A program made the position numbers and the translations under genes. A DNA stretch of 64,000 nucleotides from contig BPGT01000002.1 in the NCBI GenBank assembly GCA_026003175.1, positions 868,001-932,000 of the forward strand, read 5' to 3'. The stretch comes from Armatimonadota bacterium. GTDB lineage: Bacteria > Armatimonadota > HRBIN16. The notes beneath the pieces were generated by a model, which was not told the DNA's origin, ran no database searches, and saw only the letters and a program-made list of their open reading frames with translations. Below are positions 1-8,188 of the stretch, in pieces (within the stretch, counting starts at the first letter, position 1; every line of letters begins with the position of its first letter).

Positions 1-358
1 TATCGGCGTCGATGGTAGCCACTATTTGGTGCGTGCCCAGCGTCAGGTACGTCGTGACCACCGCCCCCATCGGCTCAATCACGTCCACCATCGCCTTCAG
101 TGTATTTCCGTCGTGCGCGGCGGTAGTTGGTGCTAGCGCCTTGTCGAAGATGTCCTCTGGACGCACACCAAACACCACCTGCTTATCCACCCACGGCTGC
201 ACCTTATCGGCAGCGAACTTCGGCAAGCAGGAGCTTGAAATCGCCGCCGTCCACGTAGTAGTCCTCGCCGCTGCGCTTCAGCGTCACATCCAGGAAGTTC
301 ATCGGCGGCGTGCCGATGAAGCCGGCGACGAACATGTTCGCCGGATAGTGATAGATAT
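1..358 (-). pseudogene. Out-of-frame 3' remainder of the MalK/UgpC-type ABC ATPase, running off the window
   Basis: Downstream of the stop at 359-361 the minus strand still encodes MalK/UgpC-like protein, but in other frames. From 359 down to about 226 one frame reads [10 protein letters not shown] then AGFIGTPPMNF, the usual linker after the nucleotide-binding domain. That frame stops at CGA-TAA near 220. A third frame then carries VFGVRPEDIF, the regulatory TOBE-domain signature, and stays open to base 1. Two indels therefore separate the pieces, the first equal to -1 or +2 bases near 360. Either the gene is decayed or the assembly has two errors here. Protein similarity in all three frames argues that the gene was recently intact. 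Confidence 0.7.
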
Positions 359-1018
359 TCAAAGCGGTGTGTCCACCTGCTGCAAGACCCCGTCCTTAAT
401 GACCGCGATGCGGTCACCCATCGTCATCGCTTCTACCTGGTCGTGGGTGACGTAGATGGTGGTGACCGCCAGCCGCCGCTGCAGTTTGATGAGCTCGGCA
501 CGGGTCTGCACGCGAAGCTTGGCGTCGAGGTTGGAGAGCGGTTCGTCCATCAAGAACACCTGTGGCTCGCGTACGATAGCACGCCCTAGCGCCACACGCT
601 GCCGTTGACCGCCGGAGAGCTGTTTGGGCTTGCGGTCCAGCAGTCCTTCCAGCCCAAGCAGCTTCGCCGCTTCGTGCACCCGCCGCTGAATCTCCGCTTT
701 GGGGAACTTACGCATCCGCAGGGCAAACGCCATGTTATCGTACACCGTCATATGCGGGTACAATGCGTAGTTCTGGAACACCATAGCGATATCGCGGTCC
801 TTGGGTTGCACATCGTTTACCAGTCGGTCGCCGATGTAAATCTCCCCGGAGGTGACCTCCTCCAGCCCGGCGATCATGCGCAACGCGGTGGTCTTCCCGC
901 AGCCCGAAGGTCCCACCAACACGAGGAACTCTTTATCCTTGATTTCCAGATTCAGGTCGTTGACGGCAACGACGTTCTTGAAAACTTTGGTCAGGTGTTT
1001 TAACGTGACCGATGCCAC
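359..1018 (-). CDS. Sugar ABC transporter ATP-binding protein (MalK/UgpC/MsmX type), N-terminal part
   Basis: This is the ATPase that powers carbohydrate import ABC transporters from the cytoplasmic face of the membrane. The 219 visible residues hold Walker A GPSGCGKT near residue 38, a Q-loop at [11 protein letters not shown], signature [14 protein letters not shown], Walker [15 protein letters not shown] and the switch His in VTHDQVEAM. Family members are about 360 residues. This frame ends early at 359 because of a frameshift, and the rest follows in other frames. The start is GTG at 1018, with GGAGGG about nine bases upstream. It diverges from a LacI-type regulator, a common setting for sugar uptake genes. 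No permease or binding protein is in the window. ATPase identity is certain; the sugar cannot be told. Confidence 0.85.
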   Translation of the reverse strand: MASVTLKHLTKVFKNVVAVNDLNLEIKDKEFLVLVGPSGCGKTTALRMIAGLEEVTSGEIYIGDRLVNDVQPKDRDIAMVFQNYALYPHMTVYDNMAFALRMRKFPKAEIQRRVHEAAKLLGLEGLLDRKPKQLSGGQRQRVALGRAIVREPQVFLMDEPLSNLDAKLRVQTRAELIKLQRRLAVTTIYVTHDQVEAMTMGDRIAVIKDGVLQQVDTPL

Positions 1019-1161
1019 GGCTCACCGCCCTCCGTTCAGTGTTTGTCTACTATTCATCATACGGGAAATGGACTCCTGCTGTCAAGCGTTCGTTTGCCCT
1101 TGGGCGTCGATACCGAACTCCCAATTTTTCTCGTTGTTTTGCAGGTGAGACGAGAAAGGGC

Positions 1162-1190
1162 TTGCAATCTCTAAAACGCTCTGCTAAAAT
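1162..1190 (+). promoter_or_regulatory. Sigma-70-type promoter of the LacI-family regulator gene
   Basis: TTGCAA (1162-1167) and TAAAAT (1185-1190) are separated by 17 bases. The predicted transcription start is near 1197, giving a leader of only about 20-30 bases before the regulator's start codon. Confidence 0.6.
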
Positions 1191-1197
1191 AAAGATA

Positions 1198-1212
1198 GTT
1201 AACGTTAACGTT
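1198..1212. promoter_or_regulatory. Palindromic operator (GTTAACGTTAACGTT) over the regulator's transcription start
   Basis: The stretch contains perfect 12-bp palindromes, GTTAACGTTAAC and AACGTTAACGTT, with central CG spacing as in LacI/GalR-family sites. It lies directly after the -10 box and just before the regulator's start codon, so binding would block its own transcription. Autoregulation is inferred from position. Confidence 0.6.
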
Positions 1213-1219
1213 GATCGAG

Positions 1220-2308
1220 ATGGCGAAAATGCGCGTGACCATCAGACACATTGCGGAGGAGGTTGGCGTCTCCGCGATGACGGTCTCCCGAGCCTTGCGT
1301 AATGACAAGGGCGTTAGCGAAGCCTTGCGCCAGCGCATTTTGCAGGCAGCGGAACGGCTGAACTATCGTCCAAACCTGCTGGCGCGGGGTCTGGTATCGC
1401 AGCGCACTTATCTTATCGGCGTGCTTATCCCCAACCTGCGACACTCCTTCTGGCTGCACATGGTCATAGGTATCGAAGAGGTGGCTAAACGCGAAGGCTA
1501 CACGGTGCTGATATGTCACTCCGACGACGACCTTCAGGTAGAGCAGCAGGAAATCCGCTCGTTGATTAGCCGGCAAGTGGAAGCGCTGCTGATAGCCTCC
1601 TGTAATCCCGACCGTAATGCTTCCTTCCTGAGCACGCTGCAGCAGGAACATATCCCTGCCGTACTATTTGACCGTTACTCACAGGCACTGCATCTCCCTT
1701 ATGTGGGATGCGATGACCGTGCAGGTGCTCGGCTGGCAACGGAGCACCTGGTACGGTGCAAATACCGAAAAATCGCCCACCTGGCAGGCGACCAGTCGCT
1801 CAGTGTGGGACGTGACCGTTTACTAGGCTATCAGGAGGTGATGCAAGAAGCGGGGCAGCAACCCATCGTGGAAGTGTGCGGGTTCGGCGAGGATAACGGC
1901 TACAAAGGCTTCCGGCGTTTGTTTACCAAACACCGCCCGGATGCTATCTTTGCCTCCCACGACCCCGTAGCCATCGGCGCGATGCGCGCTGCCTTCGAAA
2001 TGGGACTAAGAATCCCCAACGATGTGGCTATTGTCGGCTTCGCGGACATGGATTGCGCGGAGCACCTCTGGGTTCCTTTGACCACTGTTTGGCAACCCAA
2101 GGAAGAGCTAGGGAGGGCGGCAGCAAACCTCGCCATGCGCCTGCTGAGTGGCGAAAACGGAGCGACGGATGAACACGTTACCCTGTCCACCCACCTTGTC
2201 GTGCGCCAGTCCTGTGGCGCGTTGCAGCGTGGCGTGCTGCTCCCGAAAGAGGCTGTCGTAGCATCCCACCAACCACTCTCACCTGAGAAGGAGGTATACC
2301 GACAGTGA
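1220..2308 (+). CDS. LacI-family transcriptional regulator
   Basis: This is a DNA-binding sugar-responsive regulator of about 362 residues, normal for the family. The N-terminal helix-turn-helix reads [20 protein letters not shown], followed by the hinge helix with [15 protein letters not shown] periplasmic-binding-protein-like effector domain follows, containing [22 protein letters not shown] and [17 protein letters not shown] at 1220 or 1229 are both possible; 1229 has a better-placed weak ribosome site. A palindromic operator overlaps its promoter. Its stop overlaps the GTG of the next gene by four bases (GTGA), so the pseudopilin is translationally coupled to it. The effector is unknown. 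The broken sugar ABC ATPase gene diverges upstream and could share the control region. Confidence 0.9.
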   Translation: MAKMRVTIRHIAEEVGVSAMTVSRALRNDKGVSEALRQRILQAAERLNYRPNLLARGLVSQRTYLIGVLIPNLRHSFWLHMVIGIEEVAKREGYTVLICHSDDDLQVEQQEIRSLISRQVEALLIASCNPDRNASFLSTLQQEHIPAVLFDRYSQALHLPYVGCDDRAGARLATEHLVRCKYRKIAHLAGDQSLSVGRDRLLGYQEVMQEAGQQPIVEVCGFGEDNGYKGFRRLFTKHRPDAIFASHDPVAIGAMRAAFEMGLRIPNDVAIVGFADMDCAEHLWVPLTTVWQPKEELGRAAANLAMRLLSGENGATDEHVTLSTHLVVRQSCGALQRGVLLPKEAVVASHQPLSPEKEVYRQ

Positions 2309-3135
2309 AACGCACAACGGCATTCACTCTGATCGAACTGCTGGTTGTGATAGCGATTATCGCTATCCTCGCAGCCATTCTGTTCCCGGTGTTCGCTCAG
2401 GCGCGTACCAAAGCTCGCCAGGCATCTGACATGAGCAACCTCAAGCAGATTGGGCTGGCACTGCAGATGTACGCGCAGGACTACGACGAGACCCTGGTGC
2501 CCGCCGGGTTCTTCATCTCACCACCTGACCCCGACACAGGCGGTACCTATACCCCCTGGATGGTGTTCATCTTCCCCTACCTGAAGAACAAGGGCATCCT
2601 CGTCTCCCCGCAGTTCGCACAGGTATGGACGATGACCGACGCCCGCAATCTGGGGTGGAACATCGGTCTGTGGCGGGATATTGTAGACGGCGTCGGTGAA
2701 GGGCGCGTCGTGCGGGTCTCATACGGTCTGAACAACTCCGACCCGTGGGACGCCTGGCGTACCTTGCCCTGGCCCGACGACCCATACAACCACTACGGTC
2801 CCGGCTTCTGGGCGCGCGGCGGTGTTAAACTAGCAGAGCTGGCACTGCCTGCTCAGACCATCTACGTGCTAAACGCGAAATACCCGGACCTCTGGTCGTC
2901 CTGCGACCGTGACCTGGTACTGAACGGCGCATTGCCCTGCGGGTTCACTTCGGTCGGAAAGGACTGGGTGTCTACCGACCCTAACGTGCAGGGATTCTTC
3001 AACCAGAGGCTGAACGTGCTGTGGACTGACGGACATGTGTCCACGCGACGCTGGGGAGACTACTGTCCGCACCTGTGGTCTGTGCAAGATGACCAGGCAA
3101 TAGACCCTATACCGGCATGCCGTACGGGCACGTAA
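2305..3135 (+). CDS. Prepilin-type N-terminal cleavage/methylation protein (pseudopilin-like, H-X9-DG family variant)
   Basis: The 276-residue protein starts with a type IV pilin-like leader: a short basic stretch, then [21 protein letters not shown], cut by prepilin peptidase before the Phe in this family. The hydrophobic helix is followed by [24 protein letters not shown]. The C-terminus has WTDGHV, the DG part of the H-X9-DG motif, but the residue ten before the D is Phe and not His. The start is GTG at 2305 with AAGGAGGT nine bases upstream. It overlaps the LacI-type regulator's stop by four bases. A small one-helix protein gene follows. Such proteins occur in large families in Planctomycetes and Armatimonadota; their role is not established. 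Export and assembly as a pseudopilin is inference. Confidence 0.88.
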   Translation: MKRTTAFTLIELLVVIAIIAILAAILFPVFAQARTKARQASDMSNLKQIGLALQMYAQDYDETLVPAGFFISPPDPDTGGTYTPWMVFIFPYLKNKGILVSPQFAQVWTMTDARNLGWNIGLWRDIVDGVGEGRVVRVSYGLNNSDPWDAWRTLPWPDDPYNHYGPGFWARGGVKLAELALPAQTIYVLNAKYPDLWSSCDRDLVLNGALPCGFTSVGKDWVSTDPNVQGFFNQRLNVLWTDGHVSTRRWGDYCPHLWSVQDDQAIDPIPACRTGT

Positions 3136-3142
3136 CAATTCA

Positions 3143-3171
3143 GGGGACAGGGAGAAAATTATCCCTGCCCC
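3143..3171 (+). terminator. Hairpin between the pseudopilin and small-protein genes
   Basis: GGGG-A-CAGGGA (3143-3153) pairs with TCCCTGCCCC (3162-3171), ten base pairs with one bulged A. No T-run follows, so it may slow but not end transcription or may protect the upstream message. A hairpin sits in the same intercistronic place in the second module (45207-45238). Confidence 0.45.
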
Positions 3172-3204
3172 CTACTCTACTATCAGGCAGACAGGAGAAG
3201 GCAG

Positions 3205-3390
3205 ATGCGAAACCGAGAGGTCAACCCCGTTATCGCGGTAGTGTTGATCGTCGTCGTGCTGGCGATAGTGGGTTACATATTCTACACGCGCGGCGTCAAG
3301 AGAGAAGAAGCGCGCGGCGCACCGCCTGAGTTCTACCAGTACCAGCGACGTGGTGCCCCTGCGCCGTCGCAGCCCGTAATGCCGCGTTGA
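3205..3390 (+). CDS. Small single-helix membrane protein with Pro-rich tail (61 residues)
   Basis: I do not recognise the family. The protein has a short polar N-terminus, one membrane helix (about residues 9-27, VIAVVLIVVVLAIVGYIFY), a basic stop-transfer stretch RGVKREEAR and a Pro/Gln-rich tail. The start ATG at 3205 has AGGAGA nine bases upstream. It follows a pseudopilin gene by 69 bases. Similar one-helix or lipid-anchored proteins follow two other pseudopilin genes here (44990-45190 and 53750-53950), so it is probably a real, functionally linked partner. Partnership is inference from repeated neighbourhood. Confidence 0.65.
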   Translation: MRNREVNPVIAVVLIVVVLAIVGYIFYTRGVKREEARGAPPEFYQYQRRGAPAPSQPVMPR

Positions 3391-3424
3391 CGCCTCGGCA
3401 AACCAGCTCGCCCTGTGGATAAAG

Positions 3425-5440
3425 ATGCACAGAGGATATGCCAGAGGGAAGAAAGCCGGCGGCGAACGTGATATTTGCGGTATCGCGGAACAGGAAGTAA
3501 CGCAACACCCTTCCCGCCCGGTTGCTCCTCTGCGCCCAGCTGTGGCGATTCTTGTCGGCGCGGGCGGCGTCGCTTTTCTCTGCGCCGTTACCCCTTACAA
3601 CGACTATCACCTGAAAAACACGTTCCTGTACGGTAACCATCTGCCCATCGGCGCGCTCTGCTTGTTTACCCTGCTCGCATGGCTGCTGAATCCCCTTTTG
3701 CGTCGCTTGCGTCCCTCGCTGGCTTTGAATACGGCGGAGCTACTTATCGTATGGAGCATGTGGGCGACGGGAGCGAGCCTGGCGTCGTCAGGGCTGTGGA
3801 GATACCTGGGACCCATGGTGGTTGCTCCCGCATACTTCGCTAACGCCGGAAGGCGATGGATTAGCGCGTTCTCCAGCTCCCCAGATGCTCTGCTTCTGAG
3901 CAAGCACCCAGATTCCCCTCTTATTCGCTGGTTCTACGAGGGCATTCCGCCAGGCGTTCCCATCCCTTTCCCTGCTTGGATACCGGTGCTGGTGAGCTGG
4001 GGTGTTCTGTTCGCCCTGTTCACCACTCTGTTCATCGCCCTGTGTGCACTACTGCGCAAACAGTGGGTGGAACGGGAGCGGCTTACCTTCCCTCTGGCAG
4101 TGCTGCCGCTGGAGATTGCCGTAGAGCGAGCGGACCGAGCGCTTTACCGAAACCGGCTATTTTGGGCTGGAGTGCTGCTTGTTGTAGCGCATCACGGCAT
4201 TAACACCGCTCACGCGCTCAGCCCCTCGGTGCCGGCGTGGCTGGCTCCGGTGGACACAAATGCATGGTTTCCCGACCCACCGTGGAACGCGCTGGGCTTT
4301 GGGGTGATAGAACTGTTTTTCGCGGTCATCGGCGCGGTGTACCTGCTCCCCGCCGAGGTATCTTTCAGTTTGTGGTTTACGTTTCTTGTGCTTCACCTTG
4401 TGAGGGTGGTTCGTGTGCAGCTGGGAATGGACCCGCTAATGGTTGGTCCCTTGCATCATGAAGGGGCAATGGGCACAGGCGCGCTCATCGCATGGGCGCT
4501 GTGGATGTTGTGGACAGCTCGTGCGCACTGGCGGTATGTATGGCGTGTCCTCGCTGCTCAAGAACTACATGCCGACCAGCACGAGCCGATGGGCTACCGG
4601 ACGGCAGTAGCGCTGATTGGCCTTTGTCTGGCTGGTATCCTTGTATGGCTGCGCTGGGCAGGTATCCCCTTTCTTATTGCGATTACCGTCACCCTGCTGT
4701 TCATCCTGATTATGATAGTGCTGACGCGAGTAGTTGCAGAAGCAGGATTGCTGTTTGTGCAGACACCGTTTATCCCTACTGACGCTATGGCTTTCTTCGG
4801 CACCAGCTATTTCACTACACACACTGCCAGCGCCACGCTGCTGATGGAGGTTGTCATTATGCATGACCCGCGAGAGCATCCGATGCCAGCGGTCGCCAAT
4901 GCCTACAGTCTGGCACGTCCTTCGCTATTGCCCGCTCGCTGGTTGACCAGATCGCTGGCTCTGGCTCTATGCGTGGGGTTTACTGTGGGGTTCTTTGCCT
5001 TCGTAGGAGTGTCTTATCGCTACGGCAGCGTCACTCTGGACTACTACGGTACAAACATGGCGCCTCACTGGTCGCTGGACAGGGCGCTGGGCTACGGCGA
5101 ATCCCCCCTGCGTCCCCATCCCGGCGGTATTCTGGCAATGGGCATTGGAGGCGCGCTCTCCCTGTGGCTGGGCTGGATGCGAAGCCGGTACATCTGGTGG
5201 CAGATTAGCCCTATCGGTCTGGTGATGGCAAGCACCTACGCGATGGGGCGCATCTACTTTTCGGTCTTCCTGGGATGGCTACTCAGGTGGCTATGCGTGC
5301 GCCTGGGTGGATTACACAGCTACCGTCGCTATTTGCCCTTTTTTCTCGGTCTCCTGCTGGGTGAAGCGCTATACGGTGGGTTGGCTGCCCTGTTCAGCAC
5401 ACTGACCGGCGCCCCAGTGCCCCAGTTTCTGCCGAATTGA
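3425..5440 (+). CDS. DUF6785-type polytopic membrane protein
   Basis: This 671-residue integral membrane protein has around a dozen or more hydrophobic segments, for example VAILVGAGGVAFLCAV, IPVLVSWGVLFALFTTLFIAL and ITVTLLFILIMIVLTRVVAEAGL. The order and motifs (RERLTFPLAVLPLEI after TM 4-5, and EAGLLFVQTPF mid-protein) match a family I know as DUF6785, frequent in Armatimonadota and Planctomycetes. No biochemical function is established to my knowledge. The start ATG at 3425 lacks a strong ribosome site, and no better in-frame start is visible. It comes 34 bases after the small one-helix gene and probably belongs to the regulator/pseudopilin operon, so the module may serve transport or surface work. 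That last point is inference. Confidence 0.75.
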   Translation: MHRGYARGKKAGGERDICGIAEQEVTQHPSRPVAPLRPAVAILVGAGGVAFLCAVTPYNDYHLKNTFLYGNHLPIGALCLFTLLAWLLNPLLRRLRPSLALNTAELLIVWSMWATGASLASSGLWRYLGPMVVAPAYFANAGRRWISAFSSSPDALLLSKHPDSPLIRWFYEGIPPGVPIPFPAWIPVLVSWGVLFALFTTLFIALCALLRKQWVERERLTFPLAVLPLEIAVERADRALYRNRLFWAGVLLVVAHHGINTAHALSPSVPAWLAPVDTNAWFPDPPWNALGFGVIELFFAVIGAVYLLPAEVSFSLWFTFLVLHLVRVVRVQLGMDPLMVGPLHHEGAMGTGALIAWALWMLWTARAHWRYVWRVLAAQELHADQHEPMGYRTAVALIGLCLAGILVWLRWAGIPFLIAITVTLLFILIMIVLTRVVAEAGLLFVQTPFIPTDAMAFFGTSYFTTHTASATLLMEVVIMHDPREHPMPAVANAYSLARPSLLPARWLTRSLALALCVGFTVGFFAFVGVSYRYGSVTLDYYGTNMAPHWSLDRALGYGESPLRPHPGGILAMGIGGALSLWLGWMRSRYIWWQISPIGLVMASTYAMGRIYFSVFLGWLLRWLCVRLGGLHSYRRYLPFFLGLLLGEALYGGLAALFSTLTGAPVPQFLPN

Positions 5441-5553
5441 CCTTCCGTTGCCCAGAGACATACATGACTGGAGCGATGTTACTAACAGAACCAGTATGAC
5501 CCTCGAAAAATTCCATAAATTTTTCTGGAAAAATGGGAAAAAAACCCCGTTTG

Positions 5554-5569
5554 TGGTACGAATCTTGCA
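5554..5569 (+). promoter_or_regulatory. Sigma-54 (RpoN) promoter, TGGTACG-N4-TTGCA
   Basis: TGGTACGAATCTTGCA has GG and GC at the spacing of -24/-12 promoters, and the known consensus is TGGCACG-N4-TTGCW. The predicted start is near 5580, about 53 bases before the PEP-CTERM gene. A 24-base core around it is identical but for one base to the site at 23211. Confidence 0.8.
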
Positions 5570-5632
5570 GTATATAAATAGCGGAGAGATTCGGTACGCA
5601 ACCCCCTGTGTGGGATGAAAGGAGGTATCGCT

Positions 5633-6193
5633 GTGTCATTCAGCATCTATCGCCGGATAGGGCTGGTTCTTGGCTTGAGTCTGTTGCTGGTTCCTGCGGC
5701 GTACAGCTACACCCTGCTCAACTCTATCGTCTGGTCCGGGAACGGACACCTGTACCAGGTTTACGGAGGCTCTTCCTCCTGGCAGGACGCGGCAACCTTT
5801 GCCAGCACGGTTAGTGTGCCGGGCTTTTACAACGGCTACCTGGCAACCGTGCACAGTGCAGACGAGAATGCAGTTATTACCAGCTTGCTTACCCTCCCTG
5901 CGTGGTTGGGTGGCTTCCAGCCAGAGAATGAGACCGACCCAAATGCCAACTGGCAGTGGGTAACAGGTGAATCGTGGACTTACACCAACTGGTACCCTGG
6001 GCAGCCCAACGATAATCTGGGACCGGGTAGCGAGCAGTTTTTGGTCATCTACACGAACGGCATGTGGCACGACTACCCAAACGGCACTCGCCCCAGCTTC
6101 GTCGTGGAGCTGAACCCTGTGCCCGACCCGGCGAGCATCGTGGGACTGGGAGTCGGGTTGACAGGACTGTTCCTGCGCCGCCGGAAGCGCTGA
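5633..6193 (+). CDS. PEP-CTERM-anchored protein with C-type lectin-like domain
   Basis: This is an exported surface protein of about 186 residues. Its signal peptide runs IYRRIGLVLGLSLLLVPAAYS. The body (about residues 25-160) has the C-type lectin pattern: HLYQVYGGSSSWQDA, YLATVHSADENA, WLGGFQPE, WQWVTGESWTYTNWYPGQPND and WHDY. The C-terminus is a PEP-CTERM sorting signal: VPDPAS, a hydrophobic helix, then LRRRKR. In known systems exosortase cuts such tails. I chose GTG at 5633 because AAAGGAGGT (5617-5625) sits eight bases upstream; the earlier ATG at 5615 would overlap that site. Transcription is predicted from a sigma-54 promoter, consistent with the PrsK/PrsR-linked control reported for PEP-CTERM systems. 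No exosortase is in the window. The ligand is unknown. Confidence 0.88.
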   Translation: MSFSIYRRIGLVLGLSLLLVPAAYSYTLLNSIVWSGNGHLYQVYGGSSSWQDAATFASTVSVPGFYNGYLATVHSADENAVITSLLTLPAWLGGFQPENETDPNANWQWVTGESWTYTNWYPGQPNDNLGPGSEQFLVIYTNGMWHDYPNGTRPSFVVELNPVPDPASIVGLGVGLTGLFLRRRKR

Positions 6194-6277
6194 TAAGAGT
6201 GATAGTCAAGACTTGAGAGGTGCTCTGGTAGCAGTGTAACGACTGTCCTACCAGGGGAGGGGTGTTGTTGTTTCCAG

Positions 6278-6303
6278 AACCGGCAGATGAGCTTCTGCCG
6301 GTT
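6278..6303 (+). terminator. Perfect 10-bp hairpin downstream of the PEP-CTERM gene
   Basis: AACCGGCAGA (6278-6287) pairs with TCTGCCGGTT (6294-6303) around loop TGAGCT, followed only by TTC. It is probably the terminator of the lectin gene, but the T-run is weak. Confidence 0.5.
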
Positions 6304-6308
6304 TCACT

Positions 6309-7349
6309 ATGTACAGGAGGTTCACTTCGACAGCAGGATTCTCCATACCGTACCCGAACTTTCCTCCAGAGAAAGTTTTCTGTGGGAGAGACATCGTGTC
6401 GCAGGTATGGTTACCGTTTGCGAAGCGTCACCTGTGGGGATTTACACAGGGCATCCAGATTGCCATCGCACCGGATGAAGTGGAAGAAGGAGGACGTTCC
6501 CCACGCGGGCTGTTTCGCATCGGCTACCCTATTCTGGATAACGGCAAAAAAACGGGGCTGGTAAACTTCATTGCAGTAGAACCCACCGTGCGCGGGCAAA
6601 GAGGCTTTAGTGAACTGGAATGGAGCCAGACCGACCAGCAACAGGGTAAGAGGTTCTGGTGTTTAAGGGGTGACGAACCGGTATCTGAGCCACAACCCGG
6701 CGAGCGGTACAAACAGGGCAGAGTAGAGTACCTGAGGGTGCGCTTTCTGGTGGAACGATTCGAAAACGGCGCGGAGGTGACCGTCACAGCGACCTTCCGC
6801 AGCGACCGCCCAGACGAAGTGTGCCTAGTTGCCGAGCCTACCTCCAATAGCGCACCTCTTGACCAGTGCGTGCTTACCGCCACAATGGGCAATTACATCC
6901 GCGCACGGCAGCTCTGGCTCAGAGACGCCATGGTACACAGCCGCGAGCTATTCAGCGACTACCGGGGTGAGCATTTCGCCCCAGATACCTGCTTCCCTCT
7001 GGAACGCCTCCCGCGCAACCATGCGGGTGATATTGTAGTGTGCCTTACCACTGACGAAGCGGACCCCGGCAAAGAGCCTGCGGACCCGCGCGCTCCGTGG
7101 TGGCGATATCGTGGCTCTTTTCCCGTTACCCAGTACTGGCGTAAACCGAAGGGCACATGGAACCAGGACCTGCAAGTACGCGTGAACGCCCGCAGGGTGT
7201 ATTGGGCAAGCAAGGTGGAGATTCCGCACGGTATCGCCTACGAGAATTTTGACCTTGTCGAGCGGTTTCATAGCAATAGCCCGTTCTGTTTCGGCGTCAC
7301 CCGCAAGCCACCCGGCTCTCTCGCGATCCTGAGTTACCGGGCACGGTGA
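6309..7349 (+). CDS. Hypothetical protein, 346 residues
   Basis: I do not recognise it. The open frame from ATG 6309 has no signal peptide or membrane helix. Composition is that of a soluble beta-rich protein, with many Trp, Tyr and Arg and segments such as FRIGYPILDNGKKTGLVNFIAVEP and LRVRFLVERFENGAEVTVTATF. The start is doubtful: AGGAGG lies just after the ATG with no suitable start codon behind it, and the 6278-6303 hairpin comes right before. It sits alone between a PEP-CTERM gene and a TetR regulator on the same strand. The stretch 7350-7575 downstream has no gene; it holds a short palindrome around CGGTTAAATTGAACCG (near 7439-7454), a possible TetR operator. Confidence 0.6.
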   Translation: MYRRFTSTAGFSIPYPNFPPEKVFCGRDIVSQVWLPFAKRHLWGFTQGIQIAIAPDEVEEGGRSPRGLFRIGYPILDNGKKTGLVNFIAVEPTVRGQRGFSELEWSQTDQQQGKRFWCLRGDEPVSEPQPGERYKQGRVEYLRVRFLVERFENGAEVTVTATFRSDRPDEVCLVAEPTSNSAPLDQCVLTATMGNYIRARQLWLRDAMVHSRELFSDYRGEHFAPDTCFPLERLPRNHAGDIVVCLTTDEADPGKEPADPRAPWWRYRGSFPVTQYWRKPKGTWNQDLQVRVNARRVYWASKVEIPHGIAYENFDLVERFHSNSPFCFGVTRKPPGSLAILSYRAR

Positions 7350-7575
7350 ACACGTCGCCCGGCGGAAGCCTTTGCCCTGTCGCGAGAGTGATGATTCCCG
7401 CTCTCGTCTGACGAAGAGGCAGGATTACAGATACCCGACGGTTAAATTGAACCGGTGGATTCCGCCACAGGAATGAAGGCACTCCATGCAGCAAATCAAA
7501 CCTGCTGGATGAGAAAAACGGACGCAAAGTCGCTTCAGTGAATGTTGTGCAACCGGAAACTTTCGGAGGGAAAAC

Positions 7576-8181
7576 ATGCAAGAACCGCAAGTACCCAGTA
7601 AACGAGCAACCGCGCGTGACCGTATCATGCGAGCAGCAGAAGCGCTTTTTGCCGAACGAGGCTTTGAAGCCACCTCTATTGGCGAGATTGCCCTGCGTGC
7701 CCATGTGAATCGCGCGTTGCTGTACTACTACTTCGAGCACAAGGAAGACCTGTACCACCAGCTGCTGCAGGAAGGGGTAGAGAAGCTGCGTGCCACAGTA
7801 CTCGCCGCTGTCAACACAACCGGCTCCGCACGAGAGGCAATCCGCACCTTCCTGCAGGGATACCTGCAAATCGCCCATCATAACCCGGGGCTGGTGCGCA
7901 TCGTCTATCGTGAAATCGTCGGCGCGCAACGAGGCGATCAGGAAAGCCAGTCGCTGGTGCGCCAGTTCATGCAGACCATCGCCCAGATGGAGCAGGTGAT
8001 ACAAAGAGGTGTGCACAGCGGCGAACTGATACCTCACGATACCGGCAAAAGCGTGTATTTGCTACTGGGAATGGTGAACGTATTCGTCACGCTAACCTAC
8101 CTTGAGCAGGTGTCCTATCCAACGGATGAGATAGTGGAACATATTATGCACGTGTTCTTTGAAGGGCTAGGGAAAAGGTAA
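7576..8181 (+). CDS. TetR/AcrR-family transcriptional regulator
   Basis: This is a 201-residue repressor-type protein. The TetR helix-turn-helix lies at residues 14-60: RIMRAAEALFAERGFEATSI, then IALRAHVNRALLYYYFEHKEDLY. The C-terminal helical ligand domain is diverged, as usual. The start ATG at 7576 has CGGAGGG seven bases upstream. It converges with the four-GAF protein gene with only seven bases between stops and no terminator visible. A CGGTT/AACCG palindrome upstream could be its own site. Ligand and targets are unknown. Confidence 0.88.
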   Translation: MQEPQVPSKRATARDRIMRAAEALFAERGFEATSIGEIALRAHVNRALLYYYFEHKEDLYHQLLQEGVEKLRATVLAAVNTTGSAREAIRTFLQGYLQIAHHNPGLVRIVYREIVGAQRGDQESQSLVRQFMQTIAQMEQVIQRGVHSGELIPHDTGKSVYLLLGMVNVFVTLTYLEQVSYPTDEIVEHIMHVFFEGLGKR

Positions 8182-8188
8182 CCAGCTC

